A DNA stretch of 37,958 nucleotides from IMG/VR virus record IMGVR_UViG_3300042938_000269, positions 1-37,958 of that record. One strand, written 5' to 3'. The DNA comes from a virus. Of the stretch, positions 12,683 through 19,876 are shown in pieces (within the stretch, counting starts at the first letter, position 1; each line of letters starts with the position of its first letter). The notes beneath the pieces are model-generated. The model had not been told where the DNA came from, did not search any database, and saw nothing but the letters and a program-made list of their open reading frames with translations. Position numbers and translations under genes: made by a program.

Positions 12683-14979
12683 ACGATCGTTAGGTTACTG
12701 ACAGCAGCCATAGGGGTTCCCGCGCGTATGGTCGTATTCTCAGCCATCGCGCGTAGGTCGCTCTTGTTGTGATCAAGCATATCCGACGCACAATAGATTT
12801 GTTTTTTGGTCGTGTGAATACGCGACGATATGCGACCACAATCTACCCATTGACACTCCATCAGCGCATGAAGAAGCGCGCCTTGGCTGACCTTGTACGC
12901 GCCAGGCGCGTTAAGCGACAAGGTGTCACAGACTGCGTGGAAGGGGCTAGCAATAACACCTTGTGCAAAAACACCTCTGCGCTCACGAATCATATCGACT
13001 AGGTACGATTCGTTCGCGCTCATACCTTGTTCGACTAGGGTAGTCTTAAATTCGGTCATTGGGGGCGTGGCAGCAGGGTTAAACGCGCTCACGTCGCGCT
13101 GGGCTAGCCACGCAGCGCAAGCACTAACACCTCCGTTCTCAAACCAACGCCATATCTTTAGGCTTGCCTCAGGGGTCATACGGGCAGCGTTTGATCGGAT
13201 CGCAAACCAGCGACGATCTTGGCTGTCTAGGGTAATGGGTACAGGGTCGTTTGAAAATGCAAGCACTAGCAGACGATTTGCCATATCGTAGGGTCGCAGA
13301 TTCTTACGGTTAATGCTCAAATACTCAGGAGGGGCAGCGATGATTGGCTTTAGTTTATTCGCCAAAGCGCGACGATCTTTCGCGTCGGGCTCGCGGAGTT
13401 CGTTCAATATCAATATTTCAGACTCGAGCGCGTAATTAAACTGCGAAGACATGGTGTCGGAATCTAGCAAGCCACGGTTAACGCTATTTGCCCCACAAAC
13501 AGCCCAAATGAATGGGTGCCACATGGTGTCCTTACCCGACCCTTGTATGCCCGTATGTAGGACAGCGTGGTTAATCTTGGTTTGGGGGTATTGCAGCTTG
13601 TACGCCATCACATCAAAACAATGGTTAAGCGACACTTCGTCGGGCACAAGGTGACGACAATGGTCAAGCCACGGGGTGACATTACCCGCGACACCTACGG
13701 GTCGGGCATCGCGCCATCTATTGCCATATACGTCACCGCCTCGGCTGACAAGGACAGCTTCACCAGCGGCGTAGGTAATGCCGACTAAAGCTGGCGCGCC
13801 ATTTTCTTGGCGTAGTTCGTCAAAGCAAACTGACGCCTCAACGTGGCGACCTGTACGGATTGACTTGCAAATAACGTGCCTGTACAGCGCGTTAAATGTG
13901 CCACGGGAAATTTCACGTCGGTCTTGAAGGTCAAAATACGAATCGTCAGACTGAATGTAAGCAAAACGGGCAAACCACTCGCGCTTTTGTACGCGCCCAA
14001 GCTCGCGGTGTTCTATTTCTACCTGACGACGCTTGACGTCATCGGGAAACGCCTCGGTAGGTGCGATGATTGAATACGTTTTAGCCATGACGGACGCCAA
14101 CAATTCATCGCGCAAACCTGGTGCTGCGCTTGGGCCGCCCTGCCCCTCGACCCATTCAAGGAAGATGTGGCTGTCTAGTTGCAAGCAATGGCTGTGCAAG
14201 CAACAATAGGCGCGCATAGAGGGGTTGTAGCGCCCTTGCGGGTTGCCGTCCGTGTGTTCATGGCTATTGGGGCACACGACGCCCGCCCAACCCTCGGAGT
14301 TCGGGCGATTAATGACCAAGCTATTCTCAGCCAACCACGCAAAAATGTTATCGGTACCGTCGTCGTCTATCTTGATCGGGCGGTACGCGTTGGATTCGAC
14401 GGGGCCGGAAGTCACGCCAAAGGCGCCCATAATCTGGGGCAAACTAAACTCACGCTCGGGGTGAAATTCGGTTAACACCGACTTGAACCCGTTGCGCTCG
14501 GGCTTGAGGTTGACGCTGCCAGGTATCCTAAAGTTGCGTACGGCGTTAGTCGCGCCTTTGTCGGTGTAACCCGCCTCGGCTATTGCCTTGATCGCTGCGC
14601 TAAAAACTTGGTGCGTAGGTTGATCGTCTAAGGCAAACGTATAGCCCCATTGAAAATTATCGGGGGAAGTTTCGATCTTCCACGTTGGTTCTAACGGGGG
14701 TGCTTTTGATTTAGTGCCCACGTCATCAAGCACAAGAAAGGCAACATGGTCACAGTTGTGAATTGACGCACTCGGTTTACTCTTAAACCGTTCGACAATA
14801 AACGACGCGGTATTGGCGTACCATGCACCGCCCTCTTTGTACTCGCTCGGGTAAAAGGCTGGCCATGTCGCCTTGATCGTGCCATCGGCGTGTTGTTCTT
14901 TCCCAACAGGCTTTTGCTTGACTAGCAAGCAAGTTTCACCCTCGGGGGCGACTTTTGAGATAAAATCGACGAAGTCCAA
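12667..14979 (-). CDS. Primase-helicase (AEP-like primase fused to D5-type helicase)
   Basis: 770 residues. The N-terminal half looks like a primase-polymerase: hydrophobic strand FLVLDDVG at 81-88 with two Asp, and NFRIPGSVNLKP at 149-160. A Cys/His cluster (CPNSHEH, 236-242; YCCLHSHC, 258-265) may bind zinc. The C-terminal part is a superfamily 3/D5-type helicase (DUF5906 style): Walker A GIQGSGKDT at 477-485, Walker B-like EILILNE at 521-527, FSNDPVP near 575 and DRRWF at 588-592. The start is TTG 14979, backed by AAGGAG seven bases upstream; no better ATG fits. It would prime and unwind DNA for the polymerase gene just upstream. Confidence 0.85.
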   Translation of the reverse strand: MDFVDFISKVAPEGETCLLVKQKPVGKEQHADGTIKATWPAFYPSEYKEGGAWYANTASFIVERFKSKPSASIHNCDHVAFLVLDDVGTKSKAPPLEPTWKIETSPDNFQWGYTFALDDQPTHQVFSAAIKAIAEAGYTDKGATNAVRNFRIPGSVNLKPERNGFKSVLTEFHPEREFSLPQIMGAFGVTSGPVESNAYRPIKIDDDGTDNIFAWLAENSLVINRPNSEGWAGVVCPNSHEHTDGNPQGRYNPSMRAYCCLHSHCLQLDSHIFLEWVEGQGGPSAAPGLRDELLASVMAKTYSIIAPTEAFPDDVKRRQVEIEHRELGRVQKREWFARFAYIQSDDSYFDLQDRREISRGTFNALYRHVICKSIRTGRHVEASVCFDELRQENGAPALVGITYAAGEAVLVSRGGDVYGNRWRDARPVGVAGNVTPWLDHCRHLVPDEVSLNHCFDVMAYKLQYPQTKINHAVLHTGIQGSGKDTMWHPFIWAVCGANSVNRGLLDSDTMSSQFNYALESEILILNELREPDAKDRRALANKLKPIIAAPPEYLSINRKNLRPYDMANRLLVLAFSNDPVPITLDSQDRRWFAIRSNAARMTPEASLKIWRWFENGGVSACAAWLAQRDVSAFNPAATPPMTEFKTTLVEQGMSANESYLVDMIRERRGVFAQGVIASPFHAVCDTLSLNAPGAYKVSQGALLHALMECQWVDCGRISSRIHTTKKQIYCASDMLDHNKSDLRAMAENTTIRAGTPMAAVSNLTIVKKPA

Positions 14980-15000
14980 TGCAATACTCCTTAGTTGTTT

Positions 15001-15029
15001 AAGCCACCCTCGCCGGTGGCTTTTTTTTT
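15001..15029 (+). terminator. Rightward-oriented intrinsic terminator between polymerase and primase genes
   Basis: AAGCCACC and GGTGGCTT form an 8-bp perfect stem with a 6-base loop, followed by nine T residues on the plus strand. Both flanking genes run leftward, and in that direction the hairpin is preceded by A residues and not followed by a T-tract. It should therefore stop antisense (rightward) transcription. The polymerase stop codon (15,028-15,030) overlaps the T-tract. Confidence 0.8.
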
Positions 15030-16938
15030 ATTTACCGTAACGTGCCATTGTTTGAATCTCGGCGTTTAACGGTAAACCTTGCGCCCACGGCGGGGGCGTA
15101 CACATTGCTTTTCTTAGTTGTTCGGTGACGGTTTCGGGCTGATCGGTTTCAATAACAATTTCGTCGTGAACGTGGAGTACAACTCCGAGAGGTTCAACGG
15201 CGCGGAGAGCGTAACGTAATACGTCGTTCGCAGCGGCTTGTGTAACATTTTCACAGGCCAAGCCACGCCACAGCCTTGCGCGTGGCCATTCACGGGCGTC
15301 AACGGCGGGTTTCCATGCAGCTTTGGCGTATGAGATACCATCTTCTTCAAGTTTGGCGAATGGGTAGCAGAGAATGCGACCGGAAGGTAAAGCGTACCAC
15401 AGGTGGGCGCCGTCAAACAGGTAGGTTACCCTACCCGCGACGATTTCGCGCCCCTTATTACGCATGGCGATCATGTAGCCAGTTTCTAGTTCTTGCCAAT
15501 ACCTGACGGCCCATTGGTTTGCGCGGCGCCAGGCGTCCACGGTGCGCTGGGCGTCGGACTCGGTCATGGTCAACCCATAGGCGCGACCCATTGCGCTAAA
15601 CGCGCCAATGCCACCACCGAACCCGCAAGCGAGAATTGCAACCTTACCGATCTGACGCTGATCGGGGGTGACGTCTGACTCGGGTATCTTGTACATGGCG
15701 GCGGCTTCCCGTATGTAAATGTCGCGGCCCGACCGGAACACGTCTAGCACGTCATCGCCGCGCCCTGACAACCACGGGGTCATCCTAGCTTCGATCTGAG
15801 CCCAGTCGGCTACGACTAAAGATTTGCCTTTAGCAGGGATAATTGCTGGCCTAAGCATTCCCTTGAGAACATCTGTGACTCGCCTACCATACTGAGGGAC
15901 GATCGAACGCCCATCAACCATACTTGTTCGGACGGACTCAGGGTCTTTGGCACATTTACGTGTGAAGTTATGGACCTGCGCCCCATAGCTCGAAGCTCTG
16001 CCAGTGGCACTCCCTCCGGAAAAAACGAATGCTCCGCGAACGCGGTGGTCTTCAATGTCCGCCAAGTCTTTAAGGCGGCTGAACTTCGCAACGCTCGACG
16101 CCCATAGGTCATCGGCGCACTGGATAACCTCGGCAACGTCGGGCGGTAGGTCTTCGACCGCGAGTAAGTTTGCGCGGACGCGCTTGTCAATCGAATACTT
16201 TCCATCTTCCACTTCCATTAGTTTAAGTTGTTCGGGGCTTAACCTTTCTTGAACCCAAGCGCGCATCTTCGGCGAGCGGACTGACGTGATCGCGCCATTG
16301 GTGACGGTTCTGACAATGGACTGAATATCCTCGAGTTCCGTGGCCGCGTAAGTAATGGCTGCGCTGGCAAGAGGCACGTCCACCAAAACGCCTCTGTCGT
16401 TAATTTTTTCGTTGACATGGTAATCCTCCAACTCTTCGTCTGATAAGGGGCGTAGGCTTTGACTGACCGCGCGCATGGCGCGCACGTCTTGCTCACAGTA
16501 TTGCACCATTTCAAGCATTAGCGCAGGGTCGTCTTTAAACGGCGGTACACACAACGCCCTAATCAACTGCGCGCCACGGTAATCTTTCTTCATACTGGCA
16601 CCGGCAAACCGGCCCACGTCCTCAAGGCTGCCAGGCGCGCAATTCGCTCGGGCTTGTGTTGCGGTGCAATAGAACTGCTCTAATTTGAAATTGATCTGTA
16701 AGACGTACCAAAAGATTAAGCGCTCAAAGGCTGCGTTGTGCGCGTAGATTAAGCCGGTGTGATCGCGTACACGTTTGGGAAAGAGCTGCGTGGGTAACCA
16801 CGTCACAACGTCTTCATCGTCAAAGGCGTAGCTCATGCACAACACGTCGGTCGTTGCGTCTTGCGCGTAATTGTAGACGCCATGCTTTTTTAAATCGCAA
16901 TGGCTTCGCGTTTCAAAATCTAGATATAGGATTGTCAT
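15028..16938 (-). CDS. DNA polymerase, family A, with 3'-5' exonuclease
   Basis: 636 residues. Exonuclease domain: DFETRS with Asp7 and Glu9, YAHNAAFE at 65-72, and YCEQD with Tyr147 and Asp151. Polymerase domain: motif A VADWAQIEAR with Asp378, motif B RQIGKVAILACGFGGGIGAF with Arg428 and Lys432, and motif C HVHDE with His591 and Asp592. All catalytic residues are present. It lacks the 5'-nuclease domain of bacterial Pol I and is somewhat shorter than T7 polymerase. No Shine-Dalgarno site is visible before ATG 16938; a structured 109-base leader lies upstream. Confidence 0.95.
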   Translation of the reverse strand: MTILYLDFETRSHCDLKKHGVYNYAQDATTDVLCMSYAFDDEDVVTWLPTQLFPKRVRDHTGLIYAHNAAFERLIFWYVLQINFKLEQFYCTATQARANCAPGSLEDVGRFAGASMKKDYRGAQLIRALCVPPFKDDPALMLEMVQYCEQDVRAMRAVSQSLRPLSDEELEDYHVNEKINDRGVLVDVPLASAAITYAATELEDIQSIVRTVTNGAITSVRSPKMRAWVQERLSPEQLKLMEVEDGKYSIDKRVRANLLAVEDLPPDVAEVIQCADDLWASSVAKFSRLKDLADIEDHRVRGAFVFSGGSATGRASSYGAQVHNFTRKCAKDPESVRTSMVDGRSIVPQYGRRVTDVLKGMLRPAIIPAKGKSLVVADWAQIEARMTPWLSGRGDDVLDVFRSGRDIYIREAAAMYKIPESDVTPDQRQIGKVAILACGFGGGIGAFSAMGRAYGLTMTESDAQRTVDAWRRANQWAVRYWQELETGYMIAMRNKGREIVAGRVTYLFDGAHLWYALPSGRILCYPFAKLEEDGISYAKAAWKPAVDAREWPRARLWRGLACENVTQAAANDVLRYALRAVEPLGVVLHVHDEIVIETDQPETVTEQLRKAMCTPPPWAQGLPLNAEIQTMARYGK

Positions 16939-16949
16939 AGGTGTGAGGT

Positions 16950-17041
16950 GGGGGCGTTGATTTGGCCGTTACTGCATACGCGTTGGAAGGCAAGAAAAAC
17001 ACGCGCTTACGACATCCTCAATTGCTTGCCTAACCGCCCCC
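16950..17041 (-). ncRNA. Candidate structured RNA leader upstream of DNA polymerase
   Basis: This is the only real gap inside the replication operon. Outer arms GGGGGCG (16,950-16,956) and CGCCCCC (17,035-17,041) pair over 7 bp; inner arms AGGCAAG (16,988-16,994) and CTTGCCT (17,025-17,031) pair over 7 bp. In addition CGCGT (16,979-16,983) can pair with ACGCG (17,001-17,005), which would form a pseudoknot with the inner stem. The region is transcribed as the polymerase leader and the polymerase start lacks a ribosome site, so translational control is plausible. I do not recognise a named RNA family. Confidence 0.4.
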
Positions 17042-17047
17042 TAAACC

Positions 17048-17200
17048 TTACTCGTCTACTGCTGGTGGCAACTGCGGCAATGCTTGGCGGCGAATGTTAG
17101 CAATCAAGGCTTCGACTTGCTCATACGGTTGACGACCAAGTACGCCCATAATTGCGTTAATTTCCGCAACGGTTAAATCTAAAGCAATTGTGTTGCTCAT
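17048..17200 (-). CDS. Small conserved-type phage protein, unknown
   Basis: 50 residues: MSNTIALDLTVAEINAIMGVLGRQPYEQVEALIANIRRQA then a Pro-rich end. Short proteins with this pattern (hydrophobic strand, VxEINxI helix, QPYxQV, IRxQA helix) are familiar from many phage genomes. ATG 17200 overlaps the preceding stop (ATGA). It sits between the ssDNA-binding-like gene and the polymerase gene, suggesting a replication-linked accessory role. Function unknown. Confidence 0.65.
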   Translation of the reverse strand: MSNTIALDLTVAEINAIMGVLGRQPYEQVEALIANIRRQALPQLPPAVDE

Positions 17201-17838
17201 GTTGCGCTCCTACGGCGACGGGCGGGTGCAGCATCAATAGCAGACGCTACGGGTGACGTGTCAGGCTCAACTTCAGGCTCTTCGCCATCCATTGACACCC
17301 ACGACTGAATGTCAAACAAGGGCGTAAAGATGCGGCCATACGACTTGTGCTGGTAATGCTCTTTCTTCAAAAGCACAACAGGCACCGGCTTAGACTGATC
17401 CTTATCCACTTGTTCGGCAATCGCAACCGCCAAGGTCTGTACACCACGCTTGCCACCGGCTGATGTGGTGGTGTAACGCGCTTCCATACCCTTGTCGTCG
17501 CCGGTCAAGCACTTGAGTGACATACCAACCTGCACTTCCCAACCACGTTTGGCGCCCGCAGGGGCGTCATCCATCTCGGGCAATGGCTCGGACACAGACA
17601 CCATCTTTTCAGCTAGCACATCACCATCACCCCACGCAATGTAGCCGTGGACAAACGAAAACGGGTTGACCGCCCAAGTTGAGTCAGCTTCGACTTCTTC
17701 TTGATCGGCGCCGAACACCCAATGGCCGGTTTTGTCCATCTTAATAATGACCGTACCAGTTGCGCCAACATCGGCTTGAATGGTACGCAGGGCTGTAGAA
17801 AGTGACTTTACTTCAGGGAGTTTTGCTAAGTTAAACAT
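17197..17838 (-). CDS. Probable ssDNA-binding protein
   Basis: 213 residues. The core (about 20-175) alternates beta strands and aromatic positions (GTVIIKMDKTGHWVFG, FSFVHGYIAWGD, WEVQVGMSLKCL), consistent with an OB-like fold, followed by a Pro/Glu/Asp-rich linker. The position between a RecB/Cas4-like nuclease and a DNA polymerase fits a phage SSB. Unlike typical SSBs, the C terminus is basic (ARRRRSAT) rather than acidic, so interaction with partner proteins may differ. The assignment is from context and pattern, not a diagnostic motif. Confidence 0.5.
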   Translation of the reverse strand: MFNLAKLPEVKSLSTALRTIQADVGATGTVIIKMDKTGHWVFGADQEEVEADSTWAVNPFSFVHGYIAWGDGDVLAEKMVSVSEPLPEMDDAPAGAKRGWEVQVGMSLKCLTGDDKGMEARYTTTSAGGKRGVQTLAVAIAEQVDKDQSKPVPVVLLKKEHYQHKSYGRIFTPLFDIQSWVSMDGEEPEVEPDTSPVASAIDAAPARRRRSAT

Positions 17839-17849
17839 TTAGAGTACCT

Positions 17850-18938
17850 TTAGATTAGTTTTAGGTTTGCAAGTTGCGCGCCTAGGTTAATAACCGCTGG
17901 GCGCGGATCAGATTCCGCAGCCAACGTACTGCCCGAACTAACGCTTACAGCTACGTCAGCCGGAAAGTTCTTTTTGCCGATAATTTTCTCGGCTTGAGCG
18001 ACAGAGATTAGCTTACTCTCATACGCTTTGTCACCTAATAATTTTACGGGCGCCTCGTCGTTCACCCATTGACGTGTGCCGCGCTTGGCGACCAACTTAA
18101 AGCCTGGCACTTTGATATTGTTCTCAAGCATATCAAACGCCAGTACGCGCACGGCGTCGATCCACGACTCAAGTTGTTCGGCTTGCGCGAGATACTCGCT
18201 CACCTTGTCAGCGTCAAGATTCACAAGCGCGGTCTTTAGCGCCCGATCAACAGCACCGGTCACCTTGGGGCACGTTGGCTTGGCCGCACACCACCGGCAA
18301 TGCTCACCGGACTCTAGCTTAGTGCGGGGGCCTTTGACGGCCGAGATTAAATCCAACTCAAACTTAGCGATACGCTCGGGCGTTGTCACCCAACGCTTCA
18401 CCATCGGCGGTTGAACAATGATGATTTCAATTTCCTCAACGTCCTCAAACACCCATTGAGTTTCCGGCGTACGCATGGCAGCAGCAGCGTAGAACATACC
18501 CTGTTCGTTCTCAGTTGCCTCAACAGCCACGCCATTGCCAAATTTCCAATCAAGCACAATTGCCTTCTTACCGATCCGACCAAGTAGGTCAGCAGAACCG
18601 AACACGCCTGGCAAAAGATCACCAAAGTTGACGCTACTTTCCACAGCAAACTCCATCTGCTTGTCGGGATCAATTTCATCCAACGCCGCAAGCGCCACAG
18701 CAATCTTGTCATCGTACAACTCCTGAGTGAGAGTAATGCCTTCGTGAACCATACCGATCACCGACTCGGGTGTCGCCTTGCAGTCAAGGATTTGACTAAT
18801 GGCGTCGTGCAATAACGTGCCTTCGTCAGCGTACTTGCTGCTAGGCTTTGGCGGCATCTTAGCGACCAGTTCAATTGAGGCAGGGCAAGCGATAACGCGC
18901 TTGGCAGTCGAACCGCCGACGATAGTTGAGTGATTCAT
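17850..18938 (-). CDS. RecB/Cas4-like PD-(D/E)xK nuclease (DUF2800 type)
   Basis: 362 residues. Nuclease landmarks in order: EGTLLHDAI with His44, GSADLLG with Asp117, VLDWKFGNG with Asp130 and Lys132 (the DxK of the active site), and QGMFYAAA with Gln146 and Tyr150. Cys18 near the N terminus and Cys214, Cys217 and Cys223 (HCRWCAAKPTC) match the four-Cys iron-sulphur arrangement of Cas4/AddB-type enzymes. It is expected to resect DNA ends during recombination or replication. The start ATG overlaps the previous stop (ATGA). No single-strand annealing protein is recognisable beside it. Confidence 0.82.
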   Translation of the reverse strand: MNHSTIVGGSTAKRVIACPASIELVAKMPPKPSSKYADEGTLLHDAISQILDCKATPESVIGMVHEGITLTQELYDDKIAVALAALDEIDPDKQMEFAVESSVNFGDLLPGVFGSADLLGRIGKKAIVLDWKFGNGVAVEATENEQGMFYAAAAMRTPETQWVFEDVEEIEIIIVQPPMVKRWVTTPERIAKFELDLISAVKGPRTKLESGEHCRWCAAKPTCPKVTGAVDRALKTALVNLDADKVSEYLAQAEQLESWIDAVRVLAFDMLENNIKVPGFKLVAKRGTRQWVNDEAPVKLLGDKAYESKLISVAQAEKIIGKKNFPADVAVSVSSGSTLAAESDPRPAVINLGAQLANLKLI

Positions 18939-19219
18939 TTGGTTTCCTTGTTAGCGCAATATTGTTTGTATGCTTTTGTTGCTTTATCTAATTCTTTTTT
19001 TACGATTACTAACGACCGGTTAATTGAATTTTTACGCTGAATAGCAATTCTATGAAGTGCCATTAGAGCTTTGTAACCCGCCTGCCCGTCTTCAAATTCG
19101 TCAGTCAATAAATTCAACGCCGCTATATGCTTATCCCATTCTTTAGCTTGCGCTTTGTAATGCTTTAAAGAATCAAGCCATTTAACATAATCATCGCAAA
19201 TTTCTTTATCGTATGGCAT
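18935..19219 (-). CDS. Small helical protein, unknown
   Basis: 94 residues, MPYDKEICDDYVKWLDSLKHYKAQAKEWDKHIAALN..., strongly helical with a coiled-coil rhythm and a Lys-rich C-terminal half ending KQYCANKETK. I chose ATG 19219, one base after the upstream stop codon; an in-frame extension to 19,261 would overlap the upstream gene by 41 bases. It lies between two replication-operon genes. No family recognised. Confidence 0.6.
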   Translation of the reverse strand: MPYDKEICDDYVKWLDSLKHYKAQAKEWDKHIAALNLLTDEFEDGQAGYKALMALHRIAIQRKNSINRSLVIVKKELDKATKAYKQYCANKETK

Positions 19220-19220
19220 A

Positions 19221-19523
19221 TCAACCGCCGATAGCCAACAGGCTTTGTAATTGATCTTCAAGTTTTTGCACTTTCACTTGCGCGTCAGCTTTAACGTTTT
19301 GCAATTCTGCGCGCAACGCAACAATTTTGTTGTCAATCATTTCGTTACGGTCAATTAAATTAAGATCAATTGTAGCGGTGCCAATTTTAGTGCAACCGTA
19401 TTTTGAAAAATCGTAATCGGTAAAACAAAGGTCGCTAATAGTTTCTTTATCTGTGGCGTCAAGTAATTGCTCAGGTGACAACCGGCTGTCTTTAACTAAC
19501 CAAGCGGTAGTGGTAATTTTCAT
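19221..19523 (-). CDS. Small protein with C-terminal coiled coil, first gene of replication operon
   Basis: 100 residues. The first ~55 are mixed (MKITTTAWLVKDSRLSPEQLL..., with a DLNLIDRNEM strand), and residues ~58-95 form a heptad-like helix (KIVALRAELQNVKADAQVKV). Proteins with an N-terminal KITTTxWLVKD and this layout occur widely in phages without known function. It is the first gene leftward of the divergent promoter region at 19,524-19,594. Confidence 0.6.
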   Translation of the reverse strand: MKITTTAWLVKDSRLSPEQLLDATDKETISDLCFTDYDFSKYGCTKIGTATIDLNLIDRNEMIDNKIVALRAELQNVKADAQVKVQKLEDQLQSLLAIGG

Positions 19524-19557
19524 TTTGTGTAGTCCAATTTAGTTTAGAGAGATTTAA

Positions 19558-19587
19558 TTGTACACGATTTTTTGCTTGTGCTATACT
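19558..19587 (+). promoter_or_regulatory. Promoter of the rightward nuclease/methyltransferase block
   Basis: TTGTAC (19,558-19,563) and TATACT (19,582-19,587) are 18 bases apart on the plus strand. The -35 shares TTGTACA with the early promoter at 10,548. The predicted start of transcription lies within a base or two of ATG 19595 and no ribosome site is present, so the first message may be leaderless. On the minus strand a TACAAT at 19,557-19,562 could serve the divergent replication operon, but its -35 is poor. Confidence 0.6.
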
Positions 19588-19594
19588 TTTTTAC

Positions 19595-19876
19595 ATGAAA
19601 GAATCAGAAATCGAAAATTATTTTAAATGGGCGGTCGAACGCGCAGGGGGCAAGACGTACAAGTTCACGTCGCCAAGCCACCGTGGCGTTGCTGACCGTA
19701 TAGCGTGTTTCCCTGACGGGGCGACATGGTTTGTAGAACTCAAGATTAAAGGAGGTCGATTGTCAGAATTACAAAAAATTTTTGCTGCCGACATGGCGAG
19801 ATTAAATCAAAACTACAGTTGTCTATGGACTAAGGAGCAAGTTGATGAATGGATTACGCGTACTAGATTTGTTTAG
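19595..19876 (+). CDS. VRR-NUC domain nuclease
   Basis: 93 residues, a minimal stand-alone VRR-NUC (PD-(D/E)xK superfamily) fold: KESEIENYFKWAVERAGG at the N terminus, then HRGVADRIACFPDG with the catalytic Asp in GVADR, WFVELKIKGGRLSELQ with the ELK of the active site, and Gln in the following helix. Such enzymes occur in phages, often next to SNF2-type helicases, and act on branched DNA or as nickases. The ATG lies right at the predicted transcription start, with no ribosome site. Its 3' end overlaps the methyltransferase gene by 32 bases. Confidence 0.88.
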   Translation: MKESEIENYFKWAVERAGGKTYKFTSPSHRGVADRIACFPDGATWFVELKIKGGRLSELQKIFAADMARLNQNYSCLWTKEQVDEWITRTRFV

